The position numbers and the translations under genes are program-made. From an uncultured Rubellimicrobium sp. (GTDB lineage Bacteria; Pseudomonadota; Alphaproteobacteria; Rhodobacterales; Rhodobacteraceae): 5,309 nucleotides of DNA. Within the stretch, counting starts at the first letter, position 1, and each line of letters opens with the position of its first letter. Below, piece by piece: positions 1-4,969 of the stretch. The stretch is taken from the NCBI GenBank assembly GCA_902805995.1, contig CADCUU010000185.1, forward strand, positions 1 through 5,309, read 5' to 3'. Under the pieces are notes generated by a model. That model saw only the letters and a program-made list of their open reading frames with translations, had not been told where the DNA came from and searched no databases.

Positions 1-20
1 CCCCGACGCTCTTCCGATCT
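1..20 (+). other. Illumina sequencing-adapter remnant at contig edge
   Basis: Bases 4-20 (CGACGCTCTTCCGATCT) are identical to the 3' end of the Illumina TruSeq universal / read-1 primer adapter. Base 2 also agrees, while bases 1 and 3 are C where the adapter has A. In real adapter-ligated reads the insert starts right after the final GATCT, which here is base 21. This is a library artefact, not genomic sequence. It suggests that the window's left end is a true contig end. The reading frame of the neighbouring TetR gene stays open through it by chance, so any protein predicted to the edge would carry about six false residues. Confidence 0.93.
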
Positions 21-511
21 CGAGCCCGGACATCGGCGTCCTCCGCCGCGTAACCGAACCTCTCGAACATCTGTCGGATCGCGTCCAGCCGCCGCTCGTC
101 CTCCGCGTTCACGCGCGCCATCACGGCGTCGGCCTGATGCGCCCAGCCACGAATGGCGGAATCCAGGCGCGGCTCGAAGACCTGTCCCTCTTGGAATATG
201 GTGATGAGGTTCAGGATCGCTTCGGTGATGGTTTCGGCATAAGCCTCGCAGGCGGTGAAGAAGGCGCCGGTGTTCCTCGCCTCCCAGTCCCTCAGCAGCG
301 CGTCCAGGAGTTCGTTCCTGTCCTTGAAAAACCAGTAGAAGCTGGTGCGCGACAGGCTCAGCCGCTCCGACCGAAGTTGGATGCGCACGGCGTCAAGGCT
401 GGTCTCGATCAGCGACTGCTTGGCGGCGGCCAGCCAGACCTCACGCGAGCCGCGCCAGCCGGTCGTCTTCTCTGGGTCGGTTGCGGGGTTGCTCTGATCG
501 CGCATGGTCAT
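21..511 (-). CDS. TetR/AcrR-family transcriptional regulator, C-terminus missing
   Basis: This is a DNA-binding repressor-type regulator; its ligand and targets are unknown. About 163 residues are visible and the 3' end is cut off by the adapter junction. Residues ~24-76 form the family's N-terminal three-helix DNA-binding unit, with EVWLAAAKQSLIE as helix 1. The recognition-helix signature SLSRTSFYWFFKDRNELLDAL (residues ~52-72) is strongly TetR-like. The rest is the helical ligand-binding domain. It ends in RQMFERFGYAAEDADVRAR, which in full-length relatives usually precedes another 35-45 residues. The start at 511 is the first ATG downstream of a purine run (GGAAGGAAGG, 524-533), at a rather long 12-nt spacing. 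A second in-frame ATG lies two codons later. The gene is divergent from the cold-shock gene across 425 bp. TetR proteins commonly repress themselves and a neighbour; the neighbour here may be off the left edge. Confidence 0.87.
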
Positions 512-854
512 GTCGTAGCGGGGCCTTCCTTCCGGCAAGCGGCATCGTTCGAAGACGTCTAAATTCCTGACGGTCCTGAACAGTCTGGCATCGCGACGGG
601 CAGGGCGTTCCTGACCTAGTCGCGGACCTTGGGAGGGGCTGGGATCGACCGCGTGCCAGCGTCATGCCTGGCAAAGCGGCAACGAGACACTGGACGTGAC
701 CCTGGTAGAGCAGAATGATGCCGACGCGACGCCACTCCACCGGCCTGCACAGGCTGTTTGTAGGCCCCCGCCGACTCTCTGCTGCGCCCTAACTGTCTCG
801 TCAAACGACCCAGCGTCGATAAAGGTGCTGCGGACTTGAACCTTTCTGGCGAAC

Positions 855-879
855 TGAACAGAGTCGCGGCGTCGGCGTT
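855..879 (+). promoter_or_regulatory. Possible EcfG-like (general stress sigma) promoter
   Basis: TGAAC (855-859), a 16-bp spacer and CGTT (876-879) resemble the alphaproteobacterial EcfG consensus GGAAC-N16/17-CGTT, with one mismatch in the -35 box. The site lies about 60 bp before the cold-shock start codon, which would give a leader of roughly 50 nt. The consensus is established knowledge; its use here is inference. A short motif like this can arise by chance. Confidence 0.27.
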
Positions 880-924
880 CTTGTGCGAGGTGTCAACTTT
901 CCGCTACAGGCGCCATGCGAGCAC

Positions 925-930
925 AGGAGG
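925..930 (+). promoter_or_regulatory. Ribosome-binding site setting the cold-shock start
   Basis: A perfect AGGAGG lies 6 nt before the ATG at 937. It decides that start over the in-frame ATG at 883, which would add 18 residues that do not belong to the cold-shock fold and has no comparable site. Confidence 0.85.
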
Positions 931-936
931 CCCAAG

Positions 937-1479
937 ATGGCGATCGGCACAGTCAAGTTCTTCAACACGAGCAAGGGATTTGGCTTCATTCAGCCAGACG
1001 ATGGCACCCCGGACGTGTTCGTCCACATTTCGGCCCTGGAACGGTCCGGGGTCAACGATCTTCAAGAAGGGGACCGCGTCTCCTTCGAGGTCGAGGAAGA
1101 CCGTCGTTCCGGCAAGCTCGCTGCCGTAGACCTGCGGGTGACCGGATCGGGCGGGGGGTCGTCGGCCAGCCGTCCTGACCAGCGGTCCCAGTCGAACTTC
1201 CGCGCGCCCGGCGGCGCCCCGCGTCCCATGGGCGGGGCCCGCAGCTCTGGCCCTCGCCAGACCGAAGGCAGCGGCAGCGGCACCGTCAAGTGGTTCAATG
1301 CAACCAAGGGCTTCGGCTTCATTCAGCCGGACGCGGGCGGCGAGGACGTGTTCGTCCATATCTCCGCCGTGGAGCGTGCGGGCCTTCGCGAACTCCGCGA
1401 GGGGCAGGTCGTGTCCTTCGACATCGAGCGTGACGGCCGCAGCGGCAAGGCCGCGGCGACCAACCTGCGGCTTGGCTGA
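937..1479 (+). CDS. Tandem double cold-shock-domain protein (CspA family)
   Basis: This 180-residue protein is predicted to be cytoplasmic and to bind single-stranded RNA and DNA. It carries two complete cold-shock domains (OB fold) at residues ~1-68 and ~113-180. Both have the RNP1 motif KGFGFIQ (13-19 and 124-130) and the RNP2 motif VFVHIS (27-32 and 138-143). The linker (~69-112) is rich in Gly, Ser, Arg and Pro and is probably disordered. Domain 2 keeps the canonical KWFN (Trp119), whereas domain 1 has KFFN (Phe9). This loses one of the usual nucleic-acid-stacking tryptophans, so the domains may differ in affinity. Single-domain Csps are about 70 residues; fused pairs of about 180 residues are common in alphaproteobacteria. 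Known roles in the family are RNA chaperoning, antitermination and stress adaptation. The start is fixed by the AGGAGG at 925. A coiled-coil gene follows 101 bp downstream. Confidence 0.95.
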   Translation: MAIGTVKFFNTSKGFGFIQPDDGTPDVFVHISALERSGVNDLQEGDRVSFEVEEDRRSGKLAAVDLRVTGSGGGSSASRPDQRSQSNFRAPGGAPRPMGGARSSGPRQTEGSGSGTVKWFNATKGFGFIQPDAGGEDVFVHISAVERAGLRELREGQVVSFDIERDGRSGKAAATNLRLG

Positions 1480-1515
1480 ACGCTCCTGACGACCAGGGTC
1501 GCATGACCGAATTCT

Positions 1516-1540
1516 TGCGGGGGGCGCCACGTCCCCCGCA
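1516..1540 (+). terminator. GC-rich hairpin after the cold-shock gene, no T-tract
   Basis: TGCGGGGG (1516-1523) and CCCCCGCA (1533-1540) form a perfect 8-bp stem with a 9-nt loop, 36 bp after the cold-shock stop. No run of T follows, so classical intrinsic termination is doubtful. It may instead stabilise the cold-shock mRNA 3' end, pause polymerase, or allow partial read-through into the next gene. Confidence 0.4.
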
Positions 1541-1580
1541 TGGACACCGCTACGGGCCAGAGCGCAATGGAGCGGACCAG

Positions 1581-1940
1581 ATGACGGATTCTGAACTGGA
1601 CGCCGTGAAGCTCCAGCTGCGCGCGCTCGAAACAAGAGTGCGCGCTTTGGAAAGGGCGGAGGCGGATCTCGACATTCGCCTTGCGACTCACCGGGCGATT
1701 ATCACCCAGGTGGCGCTCGTGGAACTCGCCAAGCTCACCGGGCTGACCCAGGAAGACTGGGAGGAGGCGCTCGACGGCTTTGCCGGGCATATCCAGACCC
1801 TGCGGGACGGAGACGAGACCGAAGAGGCCAAGCGGCAGTTCGAGGTGATCCTGAGCGAGGTCGAGGCTTTCCGCAACCGCAAGGAAAGCCGCCCCTCGCC
1901 GGTGCTCGAGGTGATTCGCGGGGGCCGGGACGATCCTTGA
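1581..1940 (+). CDS. Hypothetical 119-residue coiled-coil protein
   Basis: I do not recognise a named family. The protein is charged and mostly helical, with no signal peptide and no membrane segment. Residues ~3-45 show a heptad-like pattern typical of a coiled coil (e.g. VKLQLRALETRVRALERAEADL). A second helical stretch (~56-100) contains LTGLTQEDWEEALDGF and ends near VEAFRNRKE; the last ~18 residues look flexible. The likely role is as an oligomeric cytoplasmic adaptor, but that is only inference. I chose the ATG at 1581 because GGAG (1569-1572) sits 8 nt before it and the coiled coil begins at once. An in-frame ATG at 1503 would add 26 residues encoded across the 1516-1540 hairpin, with no good ribosome-binding site. 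It lies on the same strand as the cold-shock gene and may be co-transcribed with it. Confidence 0.75.
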   Translation: MTDSELDAVKLQLRALETRVRALERAEADLDIRLATHRAIITQVALVELAKLTGLTQEDWEEALDGFAGHIQTLRDGDETEEAKRQFEVILSEVEAFRNRKESRPSPVLEVIRGGRDDP

Positions 1941-2061
1941 ACGAAGGGCTCGGCCTAGACGACCGGAGTTCGATGTACGCCGGACGACGCCGGCTAATAC
2001 CTGACGACTGAGCTTGGCGGATTTGGGGGTCAGTTGGACGACATGTGTCAGCGCGACCGAC

Positions 2062-2077
2062 CGGCGGTAAACCGCCG
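2062..2077. terminator. Short perfect hairpin CGGCGG-TAAA-CCGCCG
   Basis: A 6-bp all-GC stem closes a TAAA loop, 122 bp after the coiled-coil gene. It lacks a following T-run, so termination is uncertain. It could equally be a processing or stability element. Confidence 0.3.
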
Positions 2078-2096
2078 CAGCCAGTCTCCCCGGACG

Positions 2097-2142
2097 AAGA
2101 CCTTCCGCACCCGTAAGCTAAGACCTTCCGCACTCGTAAGGG
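2097..2142. repeat. Two tandem 23-bp units, each an imperfect dyad
   Basis: Unit 1 (2097-2119) and unit 2 (2120-2142) share 20 of their first 21 bases, differing at 2111 (C) versus 2134 (T). Each contains GACCTTCCGC followed by CGTAAG. Within unit 2, CCTTCCG (2124-2130) and CGTAAGG (2135-2141) are inverted copies of each other at 6 of 7 positions around CACT, so the unit is itself a near-palindrome. The arrangement suits paired binding sites for a dimeric regulator, or a small dispersed intergenic repeat. The 10-base core recurs at 4341-4350 upstream of azlC. Confidence 0.75.
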
Positions 2143-2286
2143 TTCGCCACGCCACCTCTCAGCAATATGCGTGAGTCTGGGCAACTCTCAACGCGAACGC
2201 AGCGAGAGGGCTCGTACCTGTCGGGTGGCATGGTAGGCTCTTGCAGCCCGACGATCTGCGCTCAGGGCGAGCGGTGAGGTTGAGCC

Positions 2287-3081
2287 ATGCGTAGTCCAGT
2301 GTTGGCGGTTCTGGCGATCTTGACGGCGCAGCCCGCCTTGGCGCTCGTGGTAGAGGGCTGCGAGGTCCAGGTCGACTCGGGATCGCTGGACTGCTCGCTG
2401 ACCAACGACGGCGAGGTTGCGGTCGCAGAATTGGACTTTGAACTTCTTGTCAGCGAGGACGGCCGCACCGTCCCCTGGGGCCGTGGCGAGGGACGCGTTC
2501 CTGTCTATGGCGGGATCGAGCCAGGAGAGACGGTCGGGTTCAGCTTCCCGGTCGAAGGGCTGCCGCCGTCTGCCCGCGGCCGCGCCCTCGGCTGGGAGTT
2601 CGGTAAGCTGAACGCCCGGGATGTCGACGGGCGCCGGATCCGATCGGCCGAGGTGTCCGATACGGCGGATGCGGAGCCCTCCGACGAGGAGGCCGACGAG
2701 GAGCTTGCGGATCCCGGACCAGCGCTTGAGCCAGCACCGGAGGCTGAGCCGGATGCCGAACAAAGCGCAGGGTTCTTGGACCTTGCTCCGTTGGCGGCGG
2801 CGATCCAGGCCTGCTGGAGTGCCGGAATGTTGTCTGCGGAGGCGCAGACCATTCCAATCACTGTCGGATTCGAACTCGACGGGGATGGTCGCGTGATGGA
2901 CGATGTGCGGCTTCTGTCCGGAGATCTGGCCAGCGACCCTGCCGGTGCCGAGGCCTTCGAGGCTGCGACTCGTGCTGTCCTCACATGCCAGGAGGGCGGC
3001 TATGCACCTCCGGCGGGGAGGGCCGAAGCCTGGGGCTGGGTGGTGCTGACCTTCGATCCCGGCACGGGCGAGGTCCGCTAG
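2287..3081 (+). CDS. Exported protein with TolA/TonB-C-like C-terminal domain
   Basis: This 264-residue protein is predicted to be periplasmic. Residues 1-19 (MRSPVLAVLAILTAQPALA) are a Sec signal peptide with a likely cut after ALA. Residues ~20-122 look like a beta-rich domain with Cys25 and Cys36 and a GGIEPGE turn; I cannot name it. Residues ~124-162 are an acidic Asp/Glu/Pro/Ala linker. Residues ~163-264 resemble the C-terminal domain of alphaproteobacterial TolA/TonB-type proteins: LAAAIQACWSAGML, then ITVGFELDGDGRV, then AFEAATRAVLTC and a closing VVLTFDPGTGEVR. Cys176 and Cys234 could form a disulphide. Authentic TolA has an N-terminal membrane anchor and a long helical domain; here a cleavable signal replaces the anchor. 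It stands alone, without tolQRB-pal genes. GTGAGG lies 7 nt before the ATG. The C-terminal likeness comes from pattern recall, not a search. Confidence 0.85.
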   Translation: MRSPVLAVLAILTAQPALALVVEGCEVQVDSGSLDCSLTNDGEVAVAELDFELLVSEDGRTVPWGRGEGRVPVYGGIEPGETVGFSFPVEGLPPSARGRALGWEFGKLNARDVDGRRIRSAEVSDTADAEPSDEEADEELADPGPALEPAPEAEPDAEQSAGFLDLAPLAAAIQACWSAGMLSAEAQTIPITVGFELDGDGRVMDDVRLLSGDLASDPAGAEAFEAATRAVLTCQEGGYAPPAGRAEAWGWVVLTFDPGTGEVR

Positions 3082-3100
3082 GGGCGCCGTCGAACAAGCC

Positions 3101-3121
3101 GGGCCAGGACGGCTGGCCTTT
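3101..3121 (+). terminator. Likely terminator after the TolA-like gene
   Basis: GGCCAG (3102-3107) pairs with CTGGCC (3113-3118) around GACGG, extendable by a G-T pair, and is followed by only three T. It sits 20 bp past the stop codon, in the gap between two convergent genes. The short T-run makes it a weak intrinsic terminator at best. Confidence 0.45.
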
Positions 3122-3129
3122 CGTGCGCA

Positions 3130-3169
3130 GGATTGGCGGCGCATCCGTCGGCCTCGTGGATTGGCGGCG
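3130..3169. repeat. Direct repeat of GGATTGGCGGCG
   Basis: The 12-mer GGATTGGCGGCG occurs exactly at 3130-3141 and 3158-3169, 28 bp apart, in the gap between convergent genes. It may be a chance or slippage repeat. No function is suggested. Confidence 0.6.
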
Positions 3170-3182
3170 AATAGCCGTTCAG

Positions 3183-3205
3183 GCGGCCCGACGGGCAATG
3201 GCCGC
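3183..3205 (-). terminator. Stem-loop downstream of azlD
   Basis: GCGGCC (3183-3188) and GGCCGC (3200-3205) can pair across 11 nt. The structure lies 17 bp beyond the azlD stop, reading on the minus strand. No T-run follows on that strand, so it is only a weak candidate end for the azlCD transcript. Confidence 0.28.
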
Positions 3206-3222
3206 TCGGGTGCCGTGCTGCC

Positions 3223-3552
3223 CTAAAGCAGCGCCCCAGCGCCCAAGGCAAGGTACAGGGCAAGCGCCCCGGCCACCATCGCGCCCAGGACGCTGCGGGT
3301 CCATAGCCCAGCCACTACCGTCGCCGCTGCGGCGAGAAGGCGGGGGGGCTCCGGAACGCCACCCGTGGCCGCGGGCCAGAGCACGAGGGGCGCTACGAGG
3401 CCCGGCAGCACCGCGACGGCCGTGTAGCGGAGATGCCGCAGAACCCACTCCGGCATCGGCTTGCGACCGATTAACCCCAGGAACGAGAACCGGATCAGGA
3501 AGGTCCCCAGACCGAGCGCGAGAATCACGCCCCAGACGGTCGTGATGCTCAT
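3223..3552 (-). CDS. azlD: AzlD-family small subunit of branched-chain amino-acid exporter
   Basis: This 109-residue inner-membrane protein is the small partner of AzlC. In characterised relatives (AzlCD of Bacillus subtilis, YgaZH of E. coli, BrnFE of Corynebacterium) the two subunits together export branched-chain amino acids and, in BrnFE, methionine. The sequence shows four hydrophobic stretches: ~5-20 (TTVWGVILALGLGTFL), ~44-60, ~72-85 and ~88-108. It also has the family-typical N-terminal LGTFLIRFSFL, then KPMPEWVLRHLRYTAVAVLPGL around residues 31-52. The length fits the usual 100-110. Its ATG overlaps the azlC stop as ATGA (3549-3552), so translation is probably coupled. A GAGGA (3557-3561) lies 4 nt before the start. 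The exact substrate cannot be read from the sequence. Confidence 0.92.
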   Translation of the reverse strand: MSITTVWGVILALGLGTFLIRFSFLGLIGRKPMPEWVLRHLRYTAVAVLPGLVAPLVLWPAATGGVPEPPRLLAAAATVVAGLWTRSVLGAMVAGALALYLALGAGALL

Positions 3553-4283
3553 GCCGTCCTCTGCGTCATGCGGCGCTCGACCTCGGCCCCGACCGCCATG
3601 GCGAGGACCGCCGCGACGAGCAGGCCCAGTGAGTAGGGCATCCAGGCCAGCAGCAGCGTTCCCGCAACCGAGGTCGTTGCCGCGGCGACCTGGGGCAGGG
3701 TCCTCAGCCCCGGCGCGACCATGGCGAGGAAGCAAATTGGCACCGCGAAGTCGAGCGCGAGCCAAGCGGGGATCGTTGCGCCCAGCATGGACCCGAGGGC
3801 CGTCAGGAGGAGCCACATGGGGATCGCCGGGCCTGCCGCGCCCGCGAAGTAGAGGAAGCGCTCCCTGGGCGACCATTCCGGGTGCTGCGGGTAGGCCTGC
3901 GACGCACAGGCATAGGTGGAATCGAACAACGCGTAGGCCGCGAGCGCCCGCTGCCAGACCGGCGCGGCACCCAGATAGGGCGCGAGCGCCGCCGAATACA
4001 TCGCCATGCGTAGGTTCACAGCCAGCGCCGTCAGGACCACGACAAGTGCGGGCGCCCCGTCGGCGATCAGGCTGACGGCGGTGAACTGCGAGGCCCCCGC
4101 AATGACGCCGAGCGAGAACCCCATGGCGACCCGGAGGCCCAACCCCGCCTCGGTCGCGGCGACACCGAACAGGAGCCCGAAGGGGGCCAGAGCCGCGAGG
4201 AAGGGAAGTCCGTCCCGCAGCCCTTGCGAGAATGCGGTTCGGCGGGCGGCGTTCGTTGCGAGGTGAGGTTGTGAGCTGGCCAT
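3549..4283 (-). CDS. azlC: AzlC-family large subunit of branched-chain amino-acid exporter
   Basis: This 244-residue polytopic inner-membrane protein is the large subunit of the AzlCD-type exporter for branched-chain and related amino acids. Family marks are FSQGLRDGLPFLAALAPFGLLFG (residues 18-40), GASQFTAVSLIADGAP (63-78), NLRMAMYSAALAPYL (90-104), LFDSTYA (119-125) and LDFAVPICFLAMVAPGL (177-193). These alternate with long hydrophobic helices, and the length is normal for the family. The charged tail (EVERRMTQRTA) should be cytosolic. The start at 4283 follows only a weak GGTGA (4292-4296), 8 nt away. An alternative start is not obvious, since an ATG at 4299 runs into a stop. It forms an operon with azlD through a 4-bp overlap. 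AzlCD operons are often controlled by Lrp- or AsnC-type regulators, but none is visible here. Confidence 0.93.
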   Translation of the reverse strand: MASSQPHLATNAARRTAFSQGLRDGLPFLAALAPFGLLFGVAATEAGLGLRVAMGFSLGVIAGASQFTAVSLIADGAPALVVVLTALAVNLRMAMYSAALAPYLGAAPVWQRALAAYALFDSTYACASQAYPQHPEWSPRERFLYFAGAAGPAIPMWLLLTALGSMLGATIPAWLALDFAVPICFLAMVAPGLRTLPQVAAATTSVAGTLLLAWMPYSLGLLVAAVLAMAVGAEVERRMTQRTA

Positions 4284-4422
4284 GGGTCAGGTCACCGACA
4301 TAAACGGACCTGCGGTTCGGCATAAGGATTGCGGCTGCGCGACCTTCCGCTGCAAGGGACTCAAGTTAACGGCGGTCTGGGCACTGGAACTCAGCTCCTG
4401 CGGTCCTGTCCATGCTGGGGCG

Positions 4423-4455
4423 GCCACAAGAACTTGACGGCTATCCGTCTGTGGC
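4423..4455. other. Stem-loop with two stacked stems
   Basis: GCCACA (4423-4428) pairs with TGTGGC (4450-4455). Inside it GACGG (4436-4440) pairs with CCGTC (4445-4449) around CTAT. The right-hand arms are contiguous and the left side has a 7-nt bulge. This gives 11 perfect pairs; the strand is unknown. Confidence 0.45.
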
Positions 4456-4502
4456 ACGGTTCCGCCCGCCAAGAGTGACATGAACTTGAGCCCCGCCCTA
4501 TT

Positions 4503-4559
4503 GTCCCGGGAATGCTTCGCAGATCCGCGATCCAAGTCCAAGGGGCGGAAGCCCGGGAC
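4503..4559. other. Long inverted repeat GTCCCGGG / CCCGGGAC
   Basis: Perfect 8-base arms at 4503-4510 and 4552-4559 enclose 41 nt. After a 4-nt bulge, CTTC (4515-4518) can pair with GAAG (4548-4551), extending the stem to 12 pairs. GATC (4522-4525) and GATC (4529-4532) can form a small apical hairpin. This could be part of a structured RNA; no known RNA family is recognised. Confidence 0.42.
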
Positions 4560-4652
4560 CAGGCACTGGCGTCCTGCCATGTGAATTGTTCGTCTGGTGG
4601 TCCAGCAGCCAACCTGTTGTTGGAGCAGGCAGCGCGCGAGAAGGGACAGAGC

Positions 4653-4686
4653 AATCCAGGCGGAATTGGGATGTCAGCCCTGGATT
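4653..4686. other. Inverted repeat AATCCAGG / CCTGGATT
   Basis: Perfect 8-base arms at 4653-4660 and 4679-4686 are separated by 18 nt. No T-run follows on either strand, so it is not an obvious terminator. Confidence 0.42.
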
Positions 4687-4736
4687 AGGCCCGAGACTCC
4701 AGCTGCTGCCGGGACGGAGGAACAGGAACTGAACGC

Positions 4737-4844
4737 TTATGGCAGCACATGCGGAGCATCGCCACTGATCGCCCGTTCCACCTGCAGCAGGTTGATGCCA
4801 GGGTCCTTCGACGCTACGGTGATGGTCTGGGACGACGCTTGGTT
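4737..4844 (-). pseudogene. Possible eroded 3' end of a coding sequence
   Basis: On the minus strand, 35 codons between a TGA (4845-4847) and a TAA (4737-4739) read like genuine protein: TITVASKDPGINLLQVER, then AISGDAPHVLP and the stop. There is no ATG, GTG or TTG start with a ribosome-binding site, and the frame upstream of the TGA is not protein-like. One reading is a decayed gene tail, for example of a mobile or hypothetical gene. The other is chance. I recognise no family. Confidence 0.25.
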
Positions 4845-4962
4845 TCAGGCTCCGTCCGCACCGCGAGCCTTCGGCTGCCTTGGGTTCCGTGTGGCAGAGG
4901 GTCATTGCCCGTGCATCCTGCCGGGCCAAGTGCATGAAGATCCATCACGATCCAGCCTATCC

Positions 4963-4969
4963 AAAGGAG
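4963..4969 (+). promoter_or_regulatory. Strong ribosome-binding site of the lysine-rich gene
   Basis: AAAGGAG lies 7 nt before the ATG at 4977, an ideal spacing. It fixes the start of this very short gene. An out-of-frame ATG at 4972 lies too close to the site. Confidence 0.8.

Larger units (their letters stand above)
512..936. other. Divergent intergenic region between tetR-type and cold-shock genes
   Basis: These 425 bp must hold the promoters for both flanking genes. I see no convincing open frame: the minus-strand frames across 441-804 are rich in Arg, Pro and Ser, lack family signatures, and one overlaps the TetR gene out of frame. Near the TetR start there is an 8-bp palindrome, AGACGTCT (553-560). 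TCCTGA occurs three times, at 565-570, 574-579 and 609-614. Near the cold-shock gene there is a possible ECF-type promoter (855-879). No classical sigma-70 promoter is clear, no tRNA is present, and nothing else is recognised in 620-830. Confidence 0.5.
1941..2286. other. 346-bp intergenic region with hairpin and tandem units
   Basis: No supported gene lies here; the minus-strand frames crossing it are antisense shadows of flanking coding sequence. Contents, in order: a weak 5-bp hairpin GCCGG/CCGGC (1979-1994), a tight hairpin at 2062-2077, and two tandem 23-bp units (2097-2142). About 145 bp follow before the next start, which must hold that gene's promoter. I could not identify clear -35 and -10 boxes. 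The next gene's ribosome-binding site, GTGAGG, is at 2274-2279. Confidence 0.5.

Noticed and set aside
835..860. CTTGAA (835-840) as a heat-shock sigma RpoH -35 box
   Set aside because: No CCCCAT-like -10 element lies at the right distance.
883..936. Upstream ATG extending the cold-shock protein by 18 residues
   Set aside because: The added residues are unlike a cold-shock domain. AGGAGG is placed for the ATG at 937.
1503..1580. Upstream ATG extending the coiled-coil protein by 26 residues
   Set aside because: The extra stretch spans a GC hairpin and is low-quality Arg/Pro/Gly sequence without a ribosome-binding site.
1540..1584. 14-codon mini-frame whose TGA overlaps the coiled-coil ATG
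   Set aside because: The ATGA overlap is tempting as a coupling leader, but there is no ribosome-binding site and the stem of the hairpin covers its start.
904..1635. Long minus-strand open frame (243 codons) opposite the cold-shock gene
   Set aside because: It is an antisense shadow of the cold-shock gene in GC-rich DNA. The plus strand has both full cold-shock motifs and a perfect ribosome-binding site.
2188..3198. Minus-strand open frame of 336 codons opposite the TolA-like gene
   Set aside because: Arg-rich with no motif or ribosome-binding site. The plus strand has a signal peptide and a recognisable C-terminal domain.
3461..4075. Plus-strand open frame of 204 codons opposite azlC and azlD
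   Set aside because: Arg/Pro-rich antisense of two well-recognised membrane proteins.
3223..4323. Minus-strand open frame extending azlD to 366 codons
   Set aside because: Only the last 109 residues are AzlD. The extension runs through azlC out of frame and is Arg/Gly/Pro-rich; the ATGA overlap gives the true start at 3552.
4498..4935. Minus-strand open frame of 145 codons upstream of azlC
   Set aside because: No family signature, a biased Cys/Trp/Pro/Ser composition and no ribosome-binding site. The protein-like relic within it is in a different frame.
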